DNA from: Protopterus annectens
Taxonomy: Eukaryota > Chordata > Ceratodontiformes > Protopteridae
Reading direction: 5' to 3'
Length of the DNA stretch: 64,000 nt
NCBI RefSeq assembly: GCF_019279795.1
Contig: NC_056743.1
Location: 1,784,166,466-1,784,230,465, forward strand
The position numbers and the translations under genes were made by a program. Shown piece by piece: positions 1 through 11,049 of this stretch. Numbering within the stretch: the first letter of the stretch is position 1; every line of letters begins with the position of its first letter. Under the pieces are notes generated by a model. The model ran no database searches. It was not told where the DNA came from and saw only the letters and a list, made by a program, of their open reading frames with translations.

Positions 1-302
1 TATAGCACAATGTGACTAAATATACAGAACCAACCGATATTGCCAACATCCTGGCAGATAGGTTAGTGCTAACTTTACCCACCTCTCACCCTCCAAAGGG
101 CCCATGTTAATACCAGAAAATGCAAAGCCATTGTAATCATGGATGAACAAGTAAAGACCGCACTCTCCAAAGCCAAGAACACAGCAACCATGGGACCAGA
201 CAACATCCCAGGCTGCATACTGCACGAACTACAGAACGAACTGGCACCCAACCTAAGTACCATGTTCAGTCACAGCCGCACTTCAAGCTATGTGCCTACT
301 GA

Positions 303-1675
303 ATGATGCAGCATGACGGCTATCCCATTCCACAAAGGGGGTGCCACCACAAACCCCAGAAACTACCCCCCATTAGCCTGATGAGGCTGGTCTGCAAGAC
401 CATGGAACATATCATCTTGGAGCTTATAAACAAAGAGATAGGTAACCTCCAAACCCTGGACCCCACTCAGTTTGGGTTTGTAAAAGGTAGATCATGTCTA
501 CTAAACCTGATTGACTTCTTTAAAGCAGTCACTAGAGTCGTAGACGAGGGCAAGGTAGTGCACACAGCCTACCTTGACCTCGCCAACGCTTTTGATACCA
601 TCCCCCACTATGGAATTATAGATAAACTCACTAAACTGGGCATAAATCCCTATGTCACAAGATGGGTGGCCAACTGGCTCACTGACAGAACCCACACAGT
701 AAAAGTAGCCGACTCCAAGTCTGACTTCAGACCAGTGATGAGTGGAATACCACAGGGTTCGGTCCTGGGTCCTCTCCTGTTCGGCATCTACTTCTATGAA
801 GTACAGGCCAACACAGAAGGTCTTTGGCTAACAAAGTTCACAGATGACTGCAAACTGGAAGCCATAATAGAATCACCTAATGATGTAGACATTCTACAAA
901 AAGGCCTCACAGAAACAGTTGCTTGGTGTCAAAGTCATGGCCTCAAGCTCAATGCCAAGAAGTGCATTGTCATCCCCTTTGGGAAAAACTCGGTACCCAT
1001 GAACTACCACATAGGCAGTAGCTCATTAAACACTGAAAGTGTGATAAGAGACCTCTGGACACAAGGTGGACAGTAGTCTCTCCTTTGATAACCACATCAC
1101 CACAGTAGTCAGGAAATTCTTCTGCGTGGCACACCTCATCACAAAAGGGCTCTCCTCTAGAAAAAAGGAGGTCATTGTTCCTCTCTACTCATCCCTCATC
1201 AGATCCATTATAGAGTACAATGCCCTGTTTGGCATGTATCTCACAAGACACCTACAACAATTGGAAAGGCCATTGAAATGCCTCATTAAGAGGATTACCA
1301 GCCTCAAACAAATGCCATACGCAGACTGTCTCAAAAAACTCCAGCTCTACTCCGTCGCATATCGCCTACTCAGAGCTATGTCTAATCTATGTCAAACCCA
1401 GAGCTGTTGGACATGCCACACTTAAAAAAATCCCAATCTCTCCGAACCACATGCTCCGAGGACCTAAACCTTGTCACCACAATAAACAGAACATGCTGGA
1501 GGGATAGATTCCTATCCCAGAGATTTCCCATACTCTGAAACAAACTACCCATTGATGTCAAGCAAAGCTCCTCATTGGCCCTCTTTATGAAAAATCTTGA
1601 CGACTGGATGGGAAATAGAAAATTCACCCCAGGGATCACTTCTGCGGCACTGCTTGACAGGGTCACAGGAAAATA
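303..1675 (+). pseudogene. CR1 ORF2 reverse transcriptase remnant (copy A)
   Basis: Target-primed reverse transcriptase of a CR1 LINE. RT motif A is visible (YLDLANAFDTIPH, about 570-610), then motif B (GIPQGSVLGPLLFGIYF, about 742-793) and motif C (FTDD at about 838, where the active copies have FADD), then the thumb segment LKLNAKKCIVIPFG. The frame is open from 303 to 1076. It then shifts by one base near 1055-1066, where an extra G follows DLWTQ, and resumes at 1066-1425. The C-terminal part (INRTCWRDRF to the stop near 1675) is in a further frame and has a TGA where a Trp codon is expected (about 1540). The copy is therefore dead. The part upstream of 303 is also coding-like but broken. 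Confidence 0.88.
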
Positions 1676-1704
1676 ATTTTCTTGGGTGGCAAAAGCCAGG
1701 GAAC

Positions 1705-1770
1705 CTTTTTGGCTAGGCTTATATAGGCCCCAGGGCCGATAGCCTAGTACCTACCTATGAACCTACCTAT
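1705..1770 (+). other. CR1 3' stem-loop and octamer tail (copy A)
   Basis: GGCTAGGCTT and GATAGCCTAG can pair, with a second inner pairing of GGCCC with GGGCC. Three partial copies of CCTATGAA-type octamers follow. The same module recurs at 14881, 15650 and 53046. In CR1/L2 LINEs the 3' end is the part the RT recognises, so this is the likely recognition hairpin. Confidence 0.75.
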
Positions 1771-1829
1771 GAACCTATTAAGGGTATAACCATGGTTGTT
1801 ACACCAAGCACTGGTCTAATCTAGACTTT

Positions 1830-2115
1830 GTTGGAATGTTTGAGTGTTACAAGGGGAGTTAACAACAGTTTCTATTTTGGAATTATTAGCAAACTTTGTC
1901 AACCGTAATATTTTGACCTCTGTTTCACAAAAATAGATGTCAAAGAGGAAGGAGCCCAGGACAGAGCCCTGCTGGATACTGACTGTGACATTTTTTCTTT
2001 TCCTTTTTTTTAATAGTTTCCCCCAACATTTACTATGTGGGTTCTGTTAGTGAGCCAGTAAGCAGTTAATTGAATGACATAAGGGCTGATGATTAGCAGA
2101 GGTACTGCCCCTTAA
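1830..2115 (-). mobile_element. Old CR1 RT fragment, minus strand
   Basis: The minus strand reads like QQGSVLGSFLFDIYF and LRLTKFAN, that is RT motif B and the start of motif C of CR1. Nearer 2100 it gives a decayed version of the LTNRTHIV stretch that precedes motif B. Many substitutions and breaks show it is old. No ends can be set. Confidence 0.6.
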
Positions 2116-2159
2116 AAGTTAACTTGGACATTAAGGACCTGGCCACTTTAATTGGCAAT

Positions 2160-3310
2160 GAACTATACTCTTGACCACCATGTTAGCAATGTTGTTAGAA
2201 AATCTTTTTATGTGGCCAGAATAATCACCAGGGTTAAATCTTCCAGATCCAAGGAAGTCATCATCCTCATCTAAAACTCCCTTATCAGGCCAATTATAGA
2301 CCATAATGCCCTCTTTTTAAGTACTTATCTGAGTACATGACCCAGATCAAGAGGGGTCTATGTCACATCATCTAATGGCCTAAATGTCGAACGTTTCTTC
2401 ATTCAACCCTCTTTGTCAAAACTCCATCCGTCAAATGATTGTCTAAGCAAAACTGTTTCCCGCAGTAAATAACAACTTGGCTAACAAACAGACTACAACA
2501 AAAGCAGCATATCTAAACCAACTCTGGTGGGGGAGGCTGTGCCCCCCACATCTGCCATAACTAAATATATAAACTCTGAGATCGCACTACAGTGGGGAAA
2601 AGGGCAAATTCCCAATAATGGTCCACTGGTTACTTACCATGTGAAAAAGTTCACTGAAACGATGATCCAACAGATGAAGACTTCAACAAATAGGGTTCAA
2701 TGAAAAGGCATTCAATGTTTAGACTGTTTGAAGAAGTGATATAGACCTGCTCAAGAGACCACAGCATTTCATTACTAGGACAATCAATGGCTTGCCCAGC
2801 TTGAGCTACTTTGACTGCCTTACATTGCTCTCAATCTTTCATATCTCCTATTTATTTTTAAAAAGGGACCACTGCTTAAACTATAGAGTCTCAAAGGATC
2901 TGGTCCTATGCAACCTCCATCACATCCACAAAACTAATAATCCCCTACAAACCATCTCAAGATATCTGAGCTTTTGCTACAATATAAATAGGACCTGATG
3001 ATGTGATAGATATCTATTACAGATAATATCGTTTTATGGAATAGATTCCCTATGGATGTAAAGTGTAGTAGTTCCTTGACCATGTTTAAGAACAACATGG
3101 ATAACTAGATAGGCAACCTTAAGTGCACTCCTGGTCTGGCCCCTGAAATCCTTATGGAAAGGGGGAGTAACTAGATCCAAAGTAATTCATCCTACTGTGA
3201 GACGGTTATTAATTCATGTCTTGGTAAATTCAATGAGAGATCATATGACTAGGCTACAAATTGTCCATAAGATCAACAGCCTAGTATTAAACTATGAATC
3301 TACAAATCTT
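2160..3310 (+). mobile_element. Old CR1 3' fragment, split by a MITE
   Basis: Decayed CR1 C-terminus and 3' UTR. At 2170-2330 it resembles the SFDNHIAKVVRTSFYLAHLI and SSLIRPIIEYNAPFG segments of the better copies. After a 397-bp insertion it continues at about 2750 with the segment before CWRDRF, and at 3030-3150 as WNRFPMDVK and SSSLTMFKNNMD. The 3' stem-loop is still visible at about 3248-3290 (CTAGGCT and AGCCTAG), followed by CTATGAATCTAC. It is clearly older than the copies at 1 and 51 kb. Confidence 0.7.
2353..2749. mobile_element. Non-autonomous hAT-like MITE, copy 1
   Basis: An inverted-repeat element with no coding capacity. The left end reads GGTCTATGTCAC and the right end, reversed, CAGGTCTATATCAC. 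TCAAGAG flanks it on both sides (2347-2353 and 2751-2757), part of a 7-8 bp duplication as hAT elements make. The interior (GGGGGAGGCTGTGCCCC and then ACTCTGAGATCGCACT) matches the element at 7094-7523. It interrupts the CR1 fragment at 2160-3310, so it is younger than that relic. Assignment to hAT rests only on duplication length and the CAG start. Confidence 0.65.
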
Positions 3311-3959
3311 TAGGTGAGTTTATTGATAATACGTAAAAGATGAATGCGGTCAAAGTCTTGACCAGGTCCTAATATGTAAACTGGATAGTGTGATTTTCAT
3401 CCAGGGATTCAGTGAAATGTATGAGCAAATCAACCAGAATGAGTGGCACAATTTTTCTTGGAGGAAACCTAACTGATTAAGATGAATGATTTAAAGGCTG
3501 CCTGTATGATTATTTATGAGCTCTGTAAAGATGCATTTGTAGACCTTGCGGACAATGTTAGTGAGTTTGTTGGGTTTATAGTTATCAGTGTCAGTAATAG
3601 GGCTACCCTTGTACACTAGCTTCACTATGTATTCCATGCTTCAAGAATATAACCAGTGGGGATCCTTAGGCTGAAGAGGTTTAGAAAGTGATGAGCTAAA
3701 CTATGCATTGCATTGACTATTAGGCAGCATGGGGTGTTAAACAACTCTTATATGTGTAGAAACAAAGAATTAGTGCAGTAGTAAGATATATGAGTAGCGG
3801 AATCATGTTGTACTACTCAGCTGGAGCTGCCTAACTTGCTAGTTATAGGTTATTTTAAGAGGTGCAGATGAGTGACAGTGGAGTTTTTAATTGCATATCT
3901 GAGGGTTTTGCTCACCAAATTTAAGTCCCTTTTATAGAGGGCCATGAGCAACTTATTTT
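3311..3959. other. No recognisable gene
   Basis: AT-rich sequence without a long reading frame. The composition and broken frames resemble old LINE DNA on the minus strand, but no motif is clear enough to name a family. Confidence 0.4.
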
Positions 3960-4610
3960 AGCAAAACTAGTGCTTTTCATTTTTTGTCATGTTTACTGCT
4001 ATGTGGATGGGGAAGGGCTTCAGAGCAGCTGTGTCCTCCGTGAGATATACTTGTCCCTCCAAACTATTCTGTTAATGTTGCAGAGGAGGTTTAGATCCCT
4101 AGACCAAGTATTTCTGATGTCATTTGACTTGCTGATGTGCAGTAAATCCATCAGTAATGGGTCTGAGGATACCAGGGCATTGAGTTGATCCATCTAAGTC
4201 ATGTTGTTTAGGCCTTGTATCCTTTTAGTATGGTATCTCTATGGGCATTCCAGTTGTTGCATGTGGCTGGACAGATACATGCCAAAGGGGGCATTATATT
4301 CAATAACTGGCCTAATGAAGGCTGAGTAAAGGTAGACAACAACATCCACAGATCTAGACAAAATCCCTTTGTTTATAAGCTGTGCAATATAGAAGGGCAT
4401 TCTTACAACACTAGACACATGTTGTTCAAAATTAGGTCACTTCCCAAAATAAGTTCCCAAATCACGAACAGCTGTGTCAACTCCTCTTAGGGGTGTGTTG
4501 TCAATGTGGTAGTTCCATGGGGTAGATGACTTCCCAAAGGATGCAGTAATGCATTTTTTGGCTTTTAGTTTCAGTCCATGATTTTACATACAGACTGTAA
4601 AACACCTAAG
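3960..4610 (-). mobile_element. Old CR1 ORF2 C-terminal fragment, minus strand
   Basis: Read on the minus strand from about 4600, it gives NHGLKLKAKKCI, then WNYHIDNTPLRG, VRDLGTYF, YIAQLINKGILSR, then IRPVIEYNAPFGMYL and, below 4160, an INRIVWRDKY segment. These are the CR1 segments from the RT thumb to the C-terminal region in correct order. Frames are interrupted; it is a fossil LINE piece. Confidence 0.7.
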
Positions 4611-4619
4611 GTGAAAAAG

Positions 4620-4800
4620 ATAAATCAGAAAGATAAAATCTAAACAAGTGTGGGCACAGGACAGGGCCATGCTGGACACTCTGCCTAACCTAGAATTTCA
4701 CCTGTCCAATTGCGGTAAAATACTTGCCATGATCTATTTGTAAGCCAAGCAACTATGCATTTTATCAAGTATAGGCAGAGGGTATGTTAATAAGAACTAG
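4620..4800 (-). mobile_element. L2-like LINE fragment, minus strand
   Basis: This short segment matches 47225-47350 (shared stretches such as GAATTTCACCTGTCCAATTG against GAATTTCACATGTCCAATTG, and ACTTGCCATG). The longer region belongs to an L2-type RT just upstream of the GVPQGSVLGP motif. It is too short and decayed to describe further. Confidence 0.5.
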
Positions 4801-6760
4801 ATCAATGATATGTACACCTGTAGGTGGAGGAGGGGACTTTCTGGTCAAGGGAATTTAGTGCTCTATGCCTGTGTTCGAATTTCTGTTCTAAAAATTTCAA
4901 ACAGATTATTTTCAAGAAAAAGGCTATGATTAGGCAAAGCAGAACAAATAAAATCAAGTAAATTAGAAGAGTTCTGATCCTTAAAGGGCCTGTCCTGCAA
5001 GAAAAATTGACCAAAGAAAATAAATTTGTCAGATAAAGTAAACTATATGGGAGAAAGGGAAAACAATGACTCTTTTAAAGAGCATTGAAAACAGAGACAA
5101 ATAAAAATGAATTACCTCAAAAGAAAGTCAGTTTCTGGAAACAGACAGTAATTCAGTCGGTGGCCAAACTCGTTCACAAAAGGAAAAAACAAGACTGACA
5201 GACTAGACTGGTGCATTGTGGGAGGTTATGTACAGCTGCCTAATAAAACAAAAATAAAAATCTCTATGTGAAAAGTGGTACTCATGTCTGCATCATCAAG
5301 CCTGGTTGACTCTATAGCTGAAGCTCAGTGATAGATTATTTGATTTTGAACACTCTTCTAACTAGTCAGTTAAGCAATTCACTTCTTTACCATTCAGCCT
5401 GTCAGAAATATCTGCATGTCAAGCATTTAAACTTCCTAGAAAATGAAAATGTCATGGCACACCAGGCAATGACAATATTTTACTTAAACTGCTCTATACC
5501 AGAGCTAGTGTATTTCCATTTCCTGTCTCTTTCTTTTTCATCATAAGGGAGAGGGGGACTTATTGTCCTCTGCTGTGGAACAAGTCAGTAATAATATCAG
5601 TACTGAAAGTGATTCTTCTACATCTTCAGACTGCTGCTCCATAATGCTCTTCCCACTACTAGCTAAAACCATAGAGAGATCCGTTAAAAACTGATAACAT
5701 GTCATGGACTTCCAAGATGGTGCCATACTACTGAGAAGATTCTGGGTAACTGTTGCTGTTGATAAACTTTTAACTAGGCAAATAATAACCTTTTCAAATT
5801 TATTTTAGATTATATTGTAGTAGAATGTTGAGGTTTAATTGATCTGGTACATGTTTTCCCTCTTTATTGTCAGTAAATGACAATGATAAGCATGTCAATG
5901 GAAAAGTAACAAATCCTATCTGTGATAAAAGTTAAGACATCGTCCTCCATAACTGAGATTTAGAGCACCATTCGTTGTCCTGATAGAAATAATAGTAAAG
6001 TAGCCACAATAAAGATGCAAAATAAATCAGTTAAACTCTCAAGGGGTAAATATAACACAGAGCCATACAAGTGGTATGGAAATCGCCTTTAAGAATGAAA
6101 ATAGAAATGTGAACTTTGAAACCATGAGAGCTCAATGAGGTGTAGTAGAAATGTACAATGTGTAACCAGCACAATAGTAATATGTTCAAACTTTGGTCAT
6201 GATGATTCAACCACGCTTTCTCTCTCTAAACTATCTTCAAACAGAAATTTGTTAACATTAACATTACATTAAATTCTTTTGTCTGTGGAATGGCTGTGAC
6301 AGAAAAGAGTTTGTCATATTAATGAAATGTTTCTGAGGCTATCTATCATGCAGGAAATTATTATTCATATTAAAGAACTAATCATTGATCTGATAGGGCA
6401 TTCAAGGTAGGGAAACATTTCAGTTAATCTGAGTGTTTGGGTTTACGAAGCATCTTTGTGTTTGGGCTCCCAGTAGTTGGCAGTCATTTGAGTCAACCAG
6501 CTTGTAAGTTATATCTTTATAAACATTTTGGCTGCCCTGTGGATATCAGTACCTGTACCTGAGATCTTGGCTAACTCTAGTTCTATGAAAGCTTGGTTCA
6601 TTCATCAGCTTATTTTAACTGTAGTCCAAAGAAGACATCCTTTAGAAACTGCCTCCTTATAGAGCAAAAGGAATGTGAATACATGCAAGACCATATTAAT
6701 TTTGTGTGGTTCCAAGAATTCATAGTTCATTTTATTTTTCATAACTATTTCATTTCTAAC
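4801..6760. other. No recognisable gene
   Basis: AT-rich sequence with only short frames on either strand and no protein motif, RNA gene or clear repeat that I can support. Confidence 0.5.
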
Positions 6761-6992
6761 TGCGGTGGTGGTGCTGCGGTAGCATTGTCACCTCACAGTA
6801 AGACGTTGTCCGGTTCGATTCTCAGCTAGAGCATCTTCTGTGTGATGACATGCTTGAATGGGTGTACCTTTATTGAAGGTTGGGCGTCAGAGCTGGCAAC
6901 TCGGCATGTAAAAATCTACTGCCAATCATTAGCGGACCAGAGTTCCGCTGCGGTGACCCCTAACCGGGAGAAGCCGAAAGACAGAACACAAC
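6761..6992 (+). mobile_element. V-SINE-like tRNA-derived SINE
   Basis: The head is tRNA-like, with a B-box GGTTCGATTCT at about 6812. The 3' part ends in GCTGCGGTGACCCCTAAC and then GAGAAGCCGAAAGA. That ending is typical of the V-SINE superfamily described in fishes, including lungfish, where it derives from a partner LINE tail. Length of about 230 bp is usual for the family. The copy is diverged, so it is not recent. Confidence 0.75.
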
Positions 6993-7093
6993 ATCCAGGT
7001 AAGACCATTGAATGCAAGTGACCCTTTTCAGGGATGACCTGGGAGCACTGCCTGGCTAAGTGACTTGTTGAAAGTAAAACAGTAGGTAAATGG

Positions 7094-7523
7094 GGTCTAT
7101 ATCAGTTCTTTGAAGGCTCATTACCATGAACCTTCGTTCACCAACCCTAATACAGCAAATGTTCACATCAGCATATGTTCACTTCAATGAACGACTTACC
7201 CAGGGAAAGGAAAAGGTTGCCCAGCATTCCAACCATGACACAAAGCACAGTACTTCAAAACCACACATGTGGGGAGCTTCTCCCCTCACACCCCCCCCCA
7301 ATGTGGGGGGCTGCACCCCTCCACCTCTCTAACTATATATACCAACTCTGAGATCACACTGCAGTGGGGAAAAGGACTCATTTCTTATCATGGCCATCTC
7401 ATTCCTTTCCCTAGGTAAGTCATTAATTGAAGTGAACATTCGCTGATGTGAACAGTTTCTGTATTAGGGTTGATGAATGAAAGTTCGCAGACATTAACCT
7501 TTGTCAAAGTGATATAGAACCAG
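7094..7523. mobile_element. Non-autonomous hAT-like MITE, copy 2
   Basis: The terminal inverted repeats are over 100 bp long. The left arm (GGTCTATATCAG, then CACCAACCCTAATACAG, then GTTCACATCAGC, then CCCAGGGAAAGGAA) is mirrored at 7406-7520. TAAATGG flanks the element on both sides (7087-7093 and 7524-7530). The middle carries a C-rich stretch and ACTCTGAGATCACACT, shared with the copy at 2353. A short plus-strand frame (7126-7332) is only the arm and middle read through and is not a gene. Confidence 0.7.
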
Positions 7524-7530
7524 TAAATGG

Positions 7531-8545
7531 AGGCTGAGGGAAATAAAACCTGGACTACAGGAAATAGCTTGTTAGCAGCTCATAGCCATAATCATTTACA
7601 CTAACTGCCAGACTATTTAAACTAAGTTGTCCTAGAATTTTGTTATGTGAGTGACCTGTTCCAAAAAAAAAAAAATGAGCACAAAGTGACTATTAGTGTT
7701 TTAACCGTGAAGCAATTACGCAAAGTAGAGCCATAGTGTTACATTTGCTTGTGGCTTCTGTTATGAGTCAGTGCTAAGATCTTGATATAAAGATAAATAT
7801 TTGCCAAATGTTACTGTATTCTTTTTCCCTGTATTTTCCTTTTTTTTTAGTTTTCTCTCAGTGCTACAGTATTCATAACAAGAGAACCACACAGGTCAAT
7901 AGTGAGCTCACCGTTACTTAATCCTTTAACGCTGATAGAGTGATTTGGGTAGTGATTCCCCATGCTGGATGCCCACGGACCAAGATGTGCCTATTATTTT
8001 AACTACCATATTCTGAGCCTTCAAGTGGATGTTTGTTGGGAAAGGCACTGGAGGATAGTTATACTAGACAGATTTTATGACAGTTAACACTGGTTTTGGC
8101 ATTGCCCTTTCAGTAGAGCATTCACTAATGCATTTATTTGTTTCGGTGAACTGTTGGAAAGCTGATAGACTTGCTGTGCAGAGTTGGAATCTATTTCAAA
8201 CTGATAAGTAAACATTTTGCCACTTTAACTTGTACTGTGTTGTATTTATACACTTACCTATTATTTATAGTGGTTCTGTATTGTTTCTGTCTCTTGTGTC
8301 TCCACTGTTTTTCCCACCCACCCTCCCTGTTGTTGTCTTGGTGTTAATCTTGGTGGCTTTGAAACTGCCTGCCCCTCTTGTAAATTTGTATTTGGATACT
8401 CCTTCTGGGCCTATCTCATTTGCTCAGTCAACTGAGTGCAGTGAGATCATATTTTGATTTCAGGCACACCTACTGTGTTCAAAGAGAGCATTTAAGAAGG
8501 ACAATCCCTGTAGCCTCTTAATCCTGCTGTGTTCCCTCCCTCAAA
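7531..8545. other. No recognisable gene
   Basis: AT-rich sequence with an A-run near 7663. No coding signal or repeat family was recognised. Confidence 0.5.
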
Positions 8546-8636
8546 AAATATATATATATGTATATATATCTATATCTATATATATATATATATATATATA
8601 GATAGATATATATATAGATATAGATATAGATATATT
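8546..8636. repeat. TA/TAGA microsatellite
   Basis: Mostly TA dinucleotides interspersed with TATC and TAGA units. It sits just upstream of the CR1 5' region. Confidence 0.9.
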
Positions 8637-8910
8637 CCGCTGCTCTTACTGTAACTGTCTTAGTTGCTGTTCTGCGGGCTGTTATCTGTTCAGTTGTTCT
8701 TACTCTGCACTTATTACTGCTTGTTAGTAGCCTTCTAATTTAATGCCTTCTGCACTTGTTTTTTAGTCATTTGTTAATTTAATTGCATTTATTTAAATTG
8801 TATTTGCCATAATATTGATATACATGTGCTAGCCTGCACTGCATTTGAATTGTATTTACTGCTGTTTTAGCTGCTTTTCTGTAAAAAAAAAAAATAAAAA
8901 ATTCCTAGCT

Positions 8911-10270
8911 TGTTTCCTGCCTTTCCTGTGACTTATGTAGTCCAGATACAGACTTGCTGTATCCAGGACTGTTTGTAAGCTCATGAACCCCCCAAGCCTT
9001 TCTGTGTTGGAGGGAAGCCTTCTAGCTTATCAGTGGGAGTGGTAAGCACTAGGTAACCTGTCTACCACAGGAGAAGAGGTTTCTGGCCCAGACATTATAG
9101 TTTATTGGCCGTTTGGGAAGCTCTTCCATCTCTTTCAACCTTCTGATTCAAAAGCCTGTGTTTGTGCTTGTTTCCTGCCTTTCCTGTTACTAGTCTAGTC
9201 CAGGTACAGATCTGCTGTATCCAGGACTCTTTGTAAGCTTCTGAGCCCCCCAAGCCTTTCTTTGTTGGAGGGAAGCCTTTTAGCTTATCAGTGGAAGAGG
9301 TAAGCATCAGGTAGCCTATCTACCACAGGAAGAGTGGGTTTTGGCCCATAAATTGTAGTTTATTAGCCGTTTAGGCAGGTTTTCCATCTCTTTCAACTTG
9401 CTGGCTTAAAAGCCTGCGTTTGCGCTTGTTCCCCACCTTTTCTGTAACTAGTCTAGTCCAGGTACAGATTTGCTGTATCCAGGACTCTTTGTAAGCTTTT
9501 GAGCCCCCCAAGCCTTTCTGTGTTGGAGGGAAGCCTTCTAGCTTATCAGTGGGAGTGGTAAGCATTAGGTAGCCTATCTACCACAAGAGGAGTGGTTTCT
9601 GGCCCAGAAATTGTAGCTACTGGCCGTTTGGGCAGTTTTTCACATCTCTTTCAACTCTCTGGTTTAAAAGCCGCACTTGCACTTGTTTCCCACCTTTCCT
9701 GTTACTAGCCTAGTCCAGATACAGAGTTGCTGTATCCAGGACTATTGATAAGCTTCTAAGTCCTGCAAGCCTTTCTGTGTTGGAGGGAAGCCTTCTAGCT
9801 TATCAGTGGGAGTGGTAAGCACTAGGTAGCCTATCTACCACAAGAGGAGTGGTTCTGGCTCAGAAATTGTAGTTTATTGGCTGTTTGGGCAGTTTTTTTC
9901 CATCTCTCTCAACTTTCTGGTTTTAAAGCCCATGTTTGTGCTTGATCCCCACCTTTCCCGTAACTAGTCTAGTCCAGGTACAGATTTGCTGTATCCAGGA
10001 CTGTTTGTAAGCTTCTGAGCCCCCCAAGCCTTTGTGTTGGAGTGCAGCCTTCTAGCTTATCAGTGGGAGTGGTAAGTACTAGGTAGCCTGTCTACCACAA
10101 GAGGAGTGGTTCTTGGCCCAGGAATTGTAGTTTATTGACCATTTGGGAAGTTGTCCATCTCTTTCAACTTTCGGTTTAAAAGACCACATCTGCGCTTGTT
10201 TCCCATCTTTCCTGTAACTAACCTACTGGAAATCACTAGAAAGCCTTAAACTGATATAAGCCTTCTAGCT
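8911..10270 (+). repeat. ~257-bp tandem monomers upstream of CR1 ORF1
   Basis: Unit starts, set at the TGTTTCC-type motif, fall at 8911, 9169, 9427, 9684, 9943 and 10197, so spacings are 258, 258, 257, 259 and 254 bp. That makes five full units and a partial sixth. Every unit carries CTGTATCCAGGACT, CCCCCAAGCCTTT, TTCTAGCTTATCAGTGG and TACCACA in the same order. A seventh, much diverged monomer sits at 10583-10790. Two short minus-strand frames (9095-9307 and 9371-9565) are just the repeat read backwards. Placement right before ORF1 suggests 5' UTR or promoter monomers. Confidence 0.88.
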
Positions 10271-10582
10271 TAAAAGAGAGACTTTGGAGTGATTGAGTAT
10301 CAGTTTTCTGTATTTTCTTGCTGTACTTAACTGTTTTCAGCCTAAACGCTGATTTTCCAGCACTTATTGTGATTTAAAAGCTTGTTTTTTTCACATATTG
10401 TACTTATTTGACTGCTTACACTTTTAAAAAGTTTTTTGCTTAAATAAATAGTTTAACTGTTGTAGGCTACACACTAAAGTGCGATAACCTTTTCTGATCG
10501 CTTGCAGTCGTTTAAAGCTGTTTTAAGTGTACTTTTTACTGTTTTTGCCTTATCTTTTAAAAAATATATATATATAAATTTC

Positions 10583-10790
10583 TTGTTTCCCGCCTTTCTA
10601 AGCTAGTATAATCCAGTTTTCAGGCTAGTGCTGAATTCAGGGCTGTGTTACAAGTTTCTGAGTTGCCCATACCTTACTTGGATAGAGGGAAGTTTCTCTG
10701 TTCACCTGTGAGAGAGGGGAACTCTGAGCAGCCATCTGTTCCTGGAGGAGTGGTTCCAGCCCAGAAGTTAGTAGTTTAAAAAACGCTTTG
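10583..10790 (+). repeat. Diverged monomer nearest CR1 ORF1
   Basis: It aligns with the 257-bp units (TTGTTTCCCGCCTTTC, then TCAGGGCTGTGTTACAAG, then GATAGAGGGAAG and GGAGGAGTGGTTCCAGCCCAG), but at much lower identity. It is separated from the main array by about 310 bp of AT-rich sequence that may itself be related to 8640-8910. Confidence 0.65.
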
Positions 10791-11049
10791 CATGGTTTTG
10801 TGCACCGGGCAGCACCAGTTAGCTAGGGTTAAATTATTCCCAGCTCCACTAAGTCTCCTCTTCAGTTTTTCACTTGAAACTAGTCTAACTCTCAACCTAA
10901 GCACTCAAAAAGCATCCTACAGTCCAGCACTTGCTCAGACCTAATAGCAAGCACTAATATACCCCGACACTTGACTGCACAGCAGGGCAAGGCTCTTTAT
11001 CCACCCCTCACCAACCAAGCGACTAAGCAGCTCACCCTACTATTCAGGC

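Larger units (their letters stand above)
1..1770 (+). mobile_element. CR1-type LINE, 3' portion (copy A), runs off the left edge
   Basis: This is the RT half and 3' UTR of a CR1-clade non-LTR retrotransposon. It aligns base for base with the fuller copy that starts near 11 kb: the first bases match that copy around 13170, just upstream of the RT domain. It ends in the shared CR1 3' module: an inverted CTAGGCT/AGCCTAG stem (about 1706-1745) and then a short tail built of ACCTATGA units. Divergence from the other copies is moderate, so it is not a recent insertion. Its 5' end lies outside the window. Confidence 0.92.

Noticed and set aside
9095-9565. Two similar minus-strand peptides (64-70 residues) as a small gene family
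   Set aside because: They are the reverse strand of the 257-bp monomers; similarity comes from the tandem repeat.
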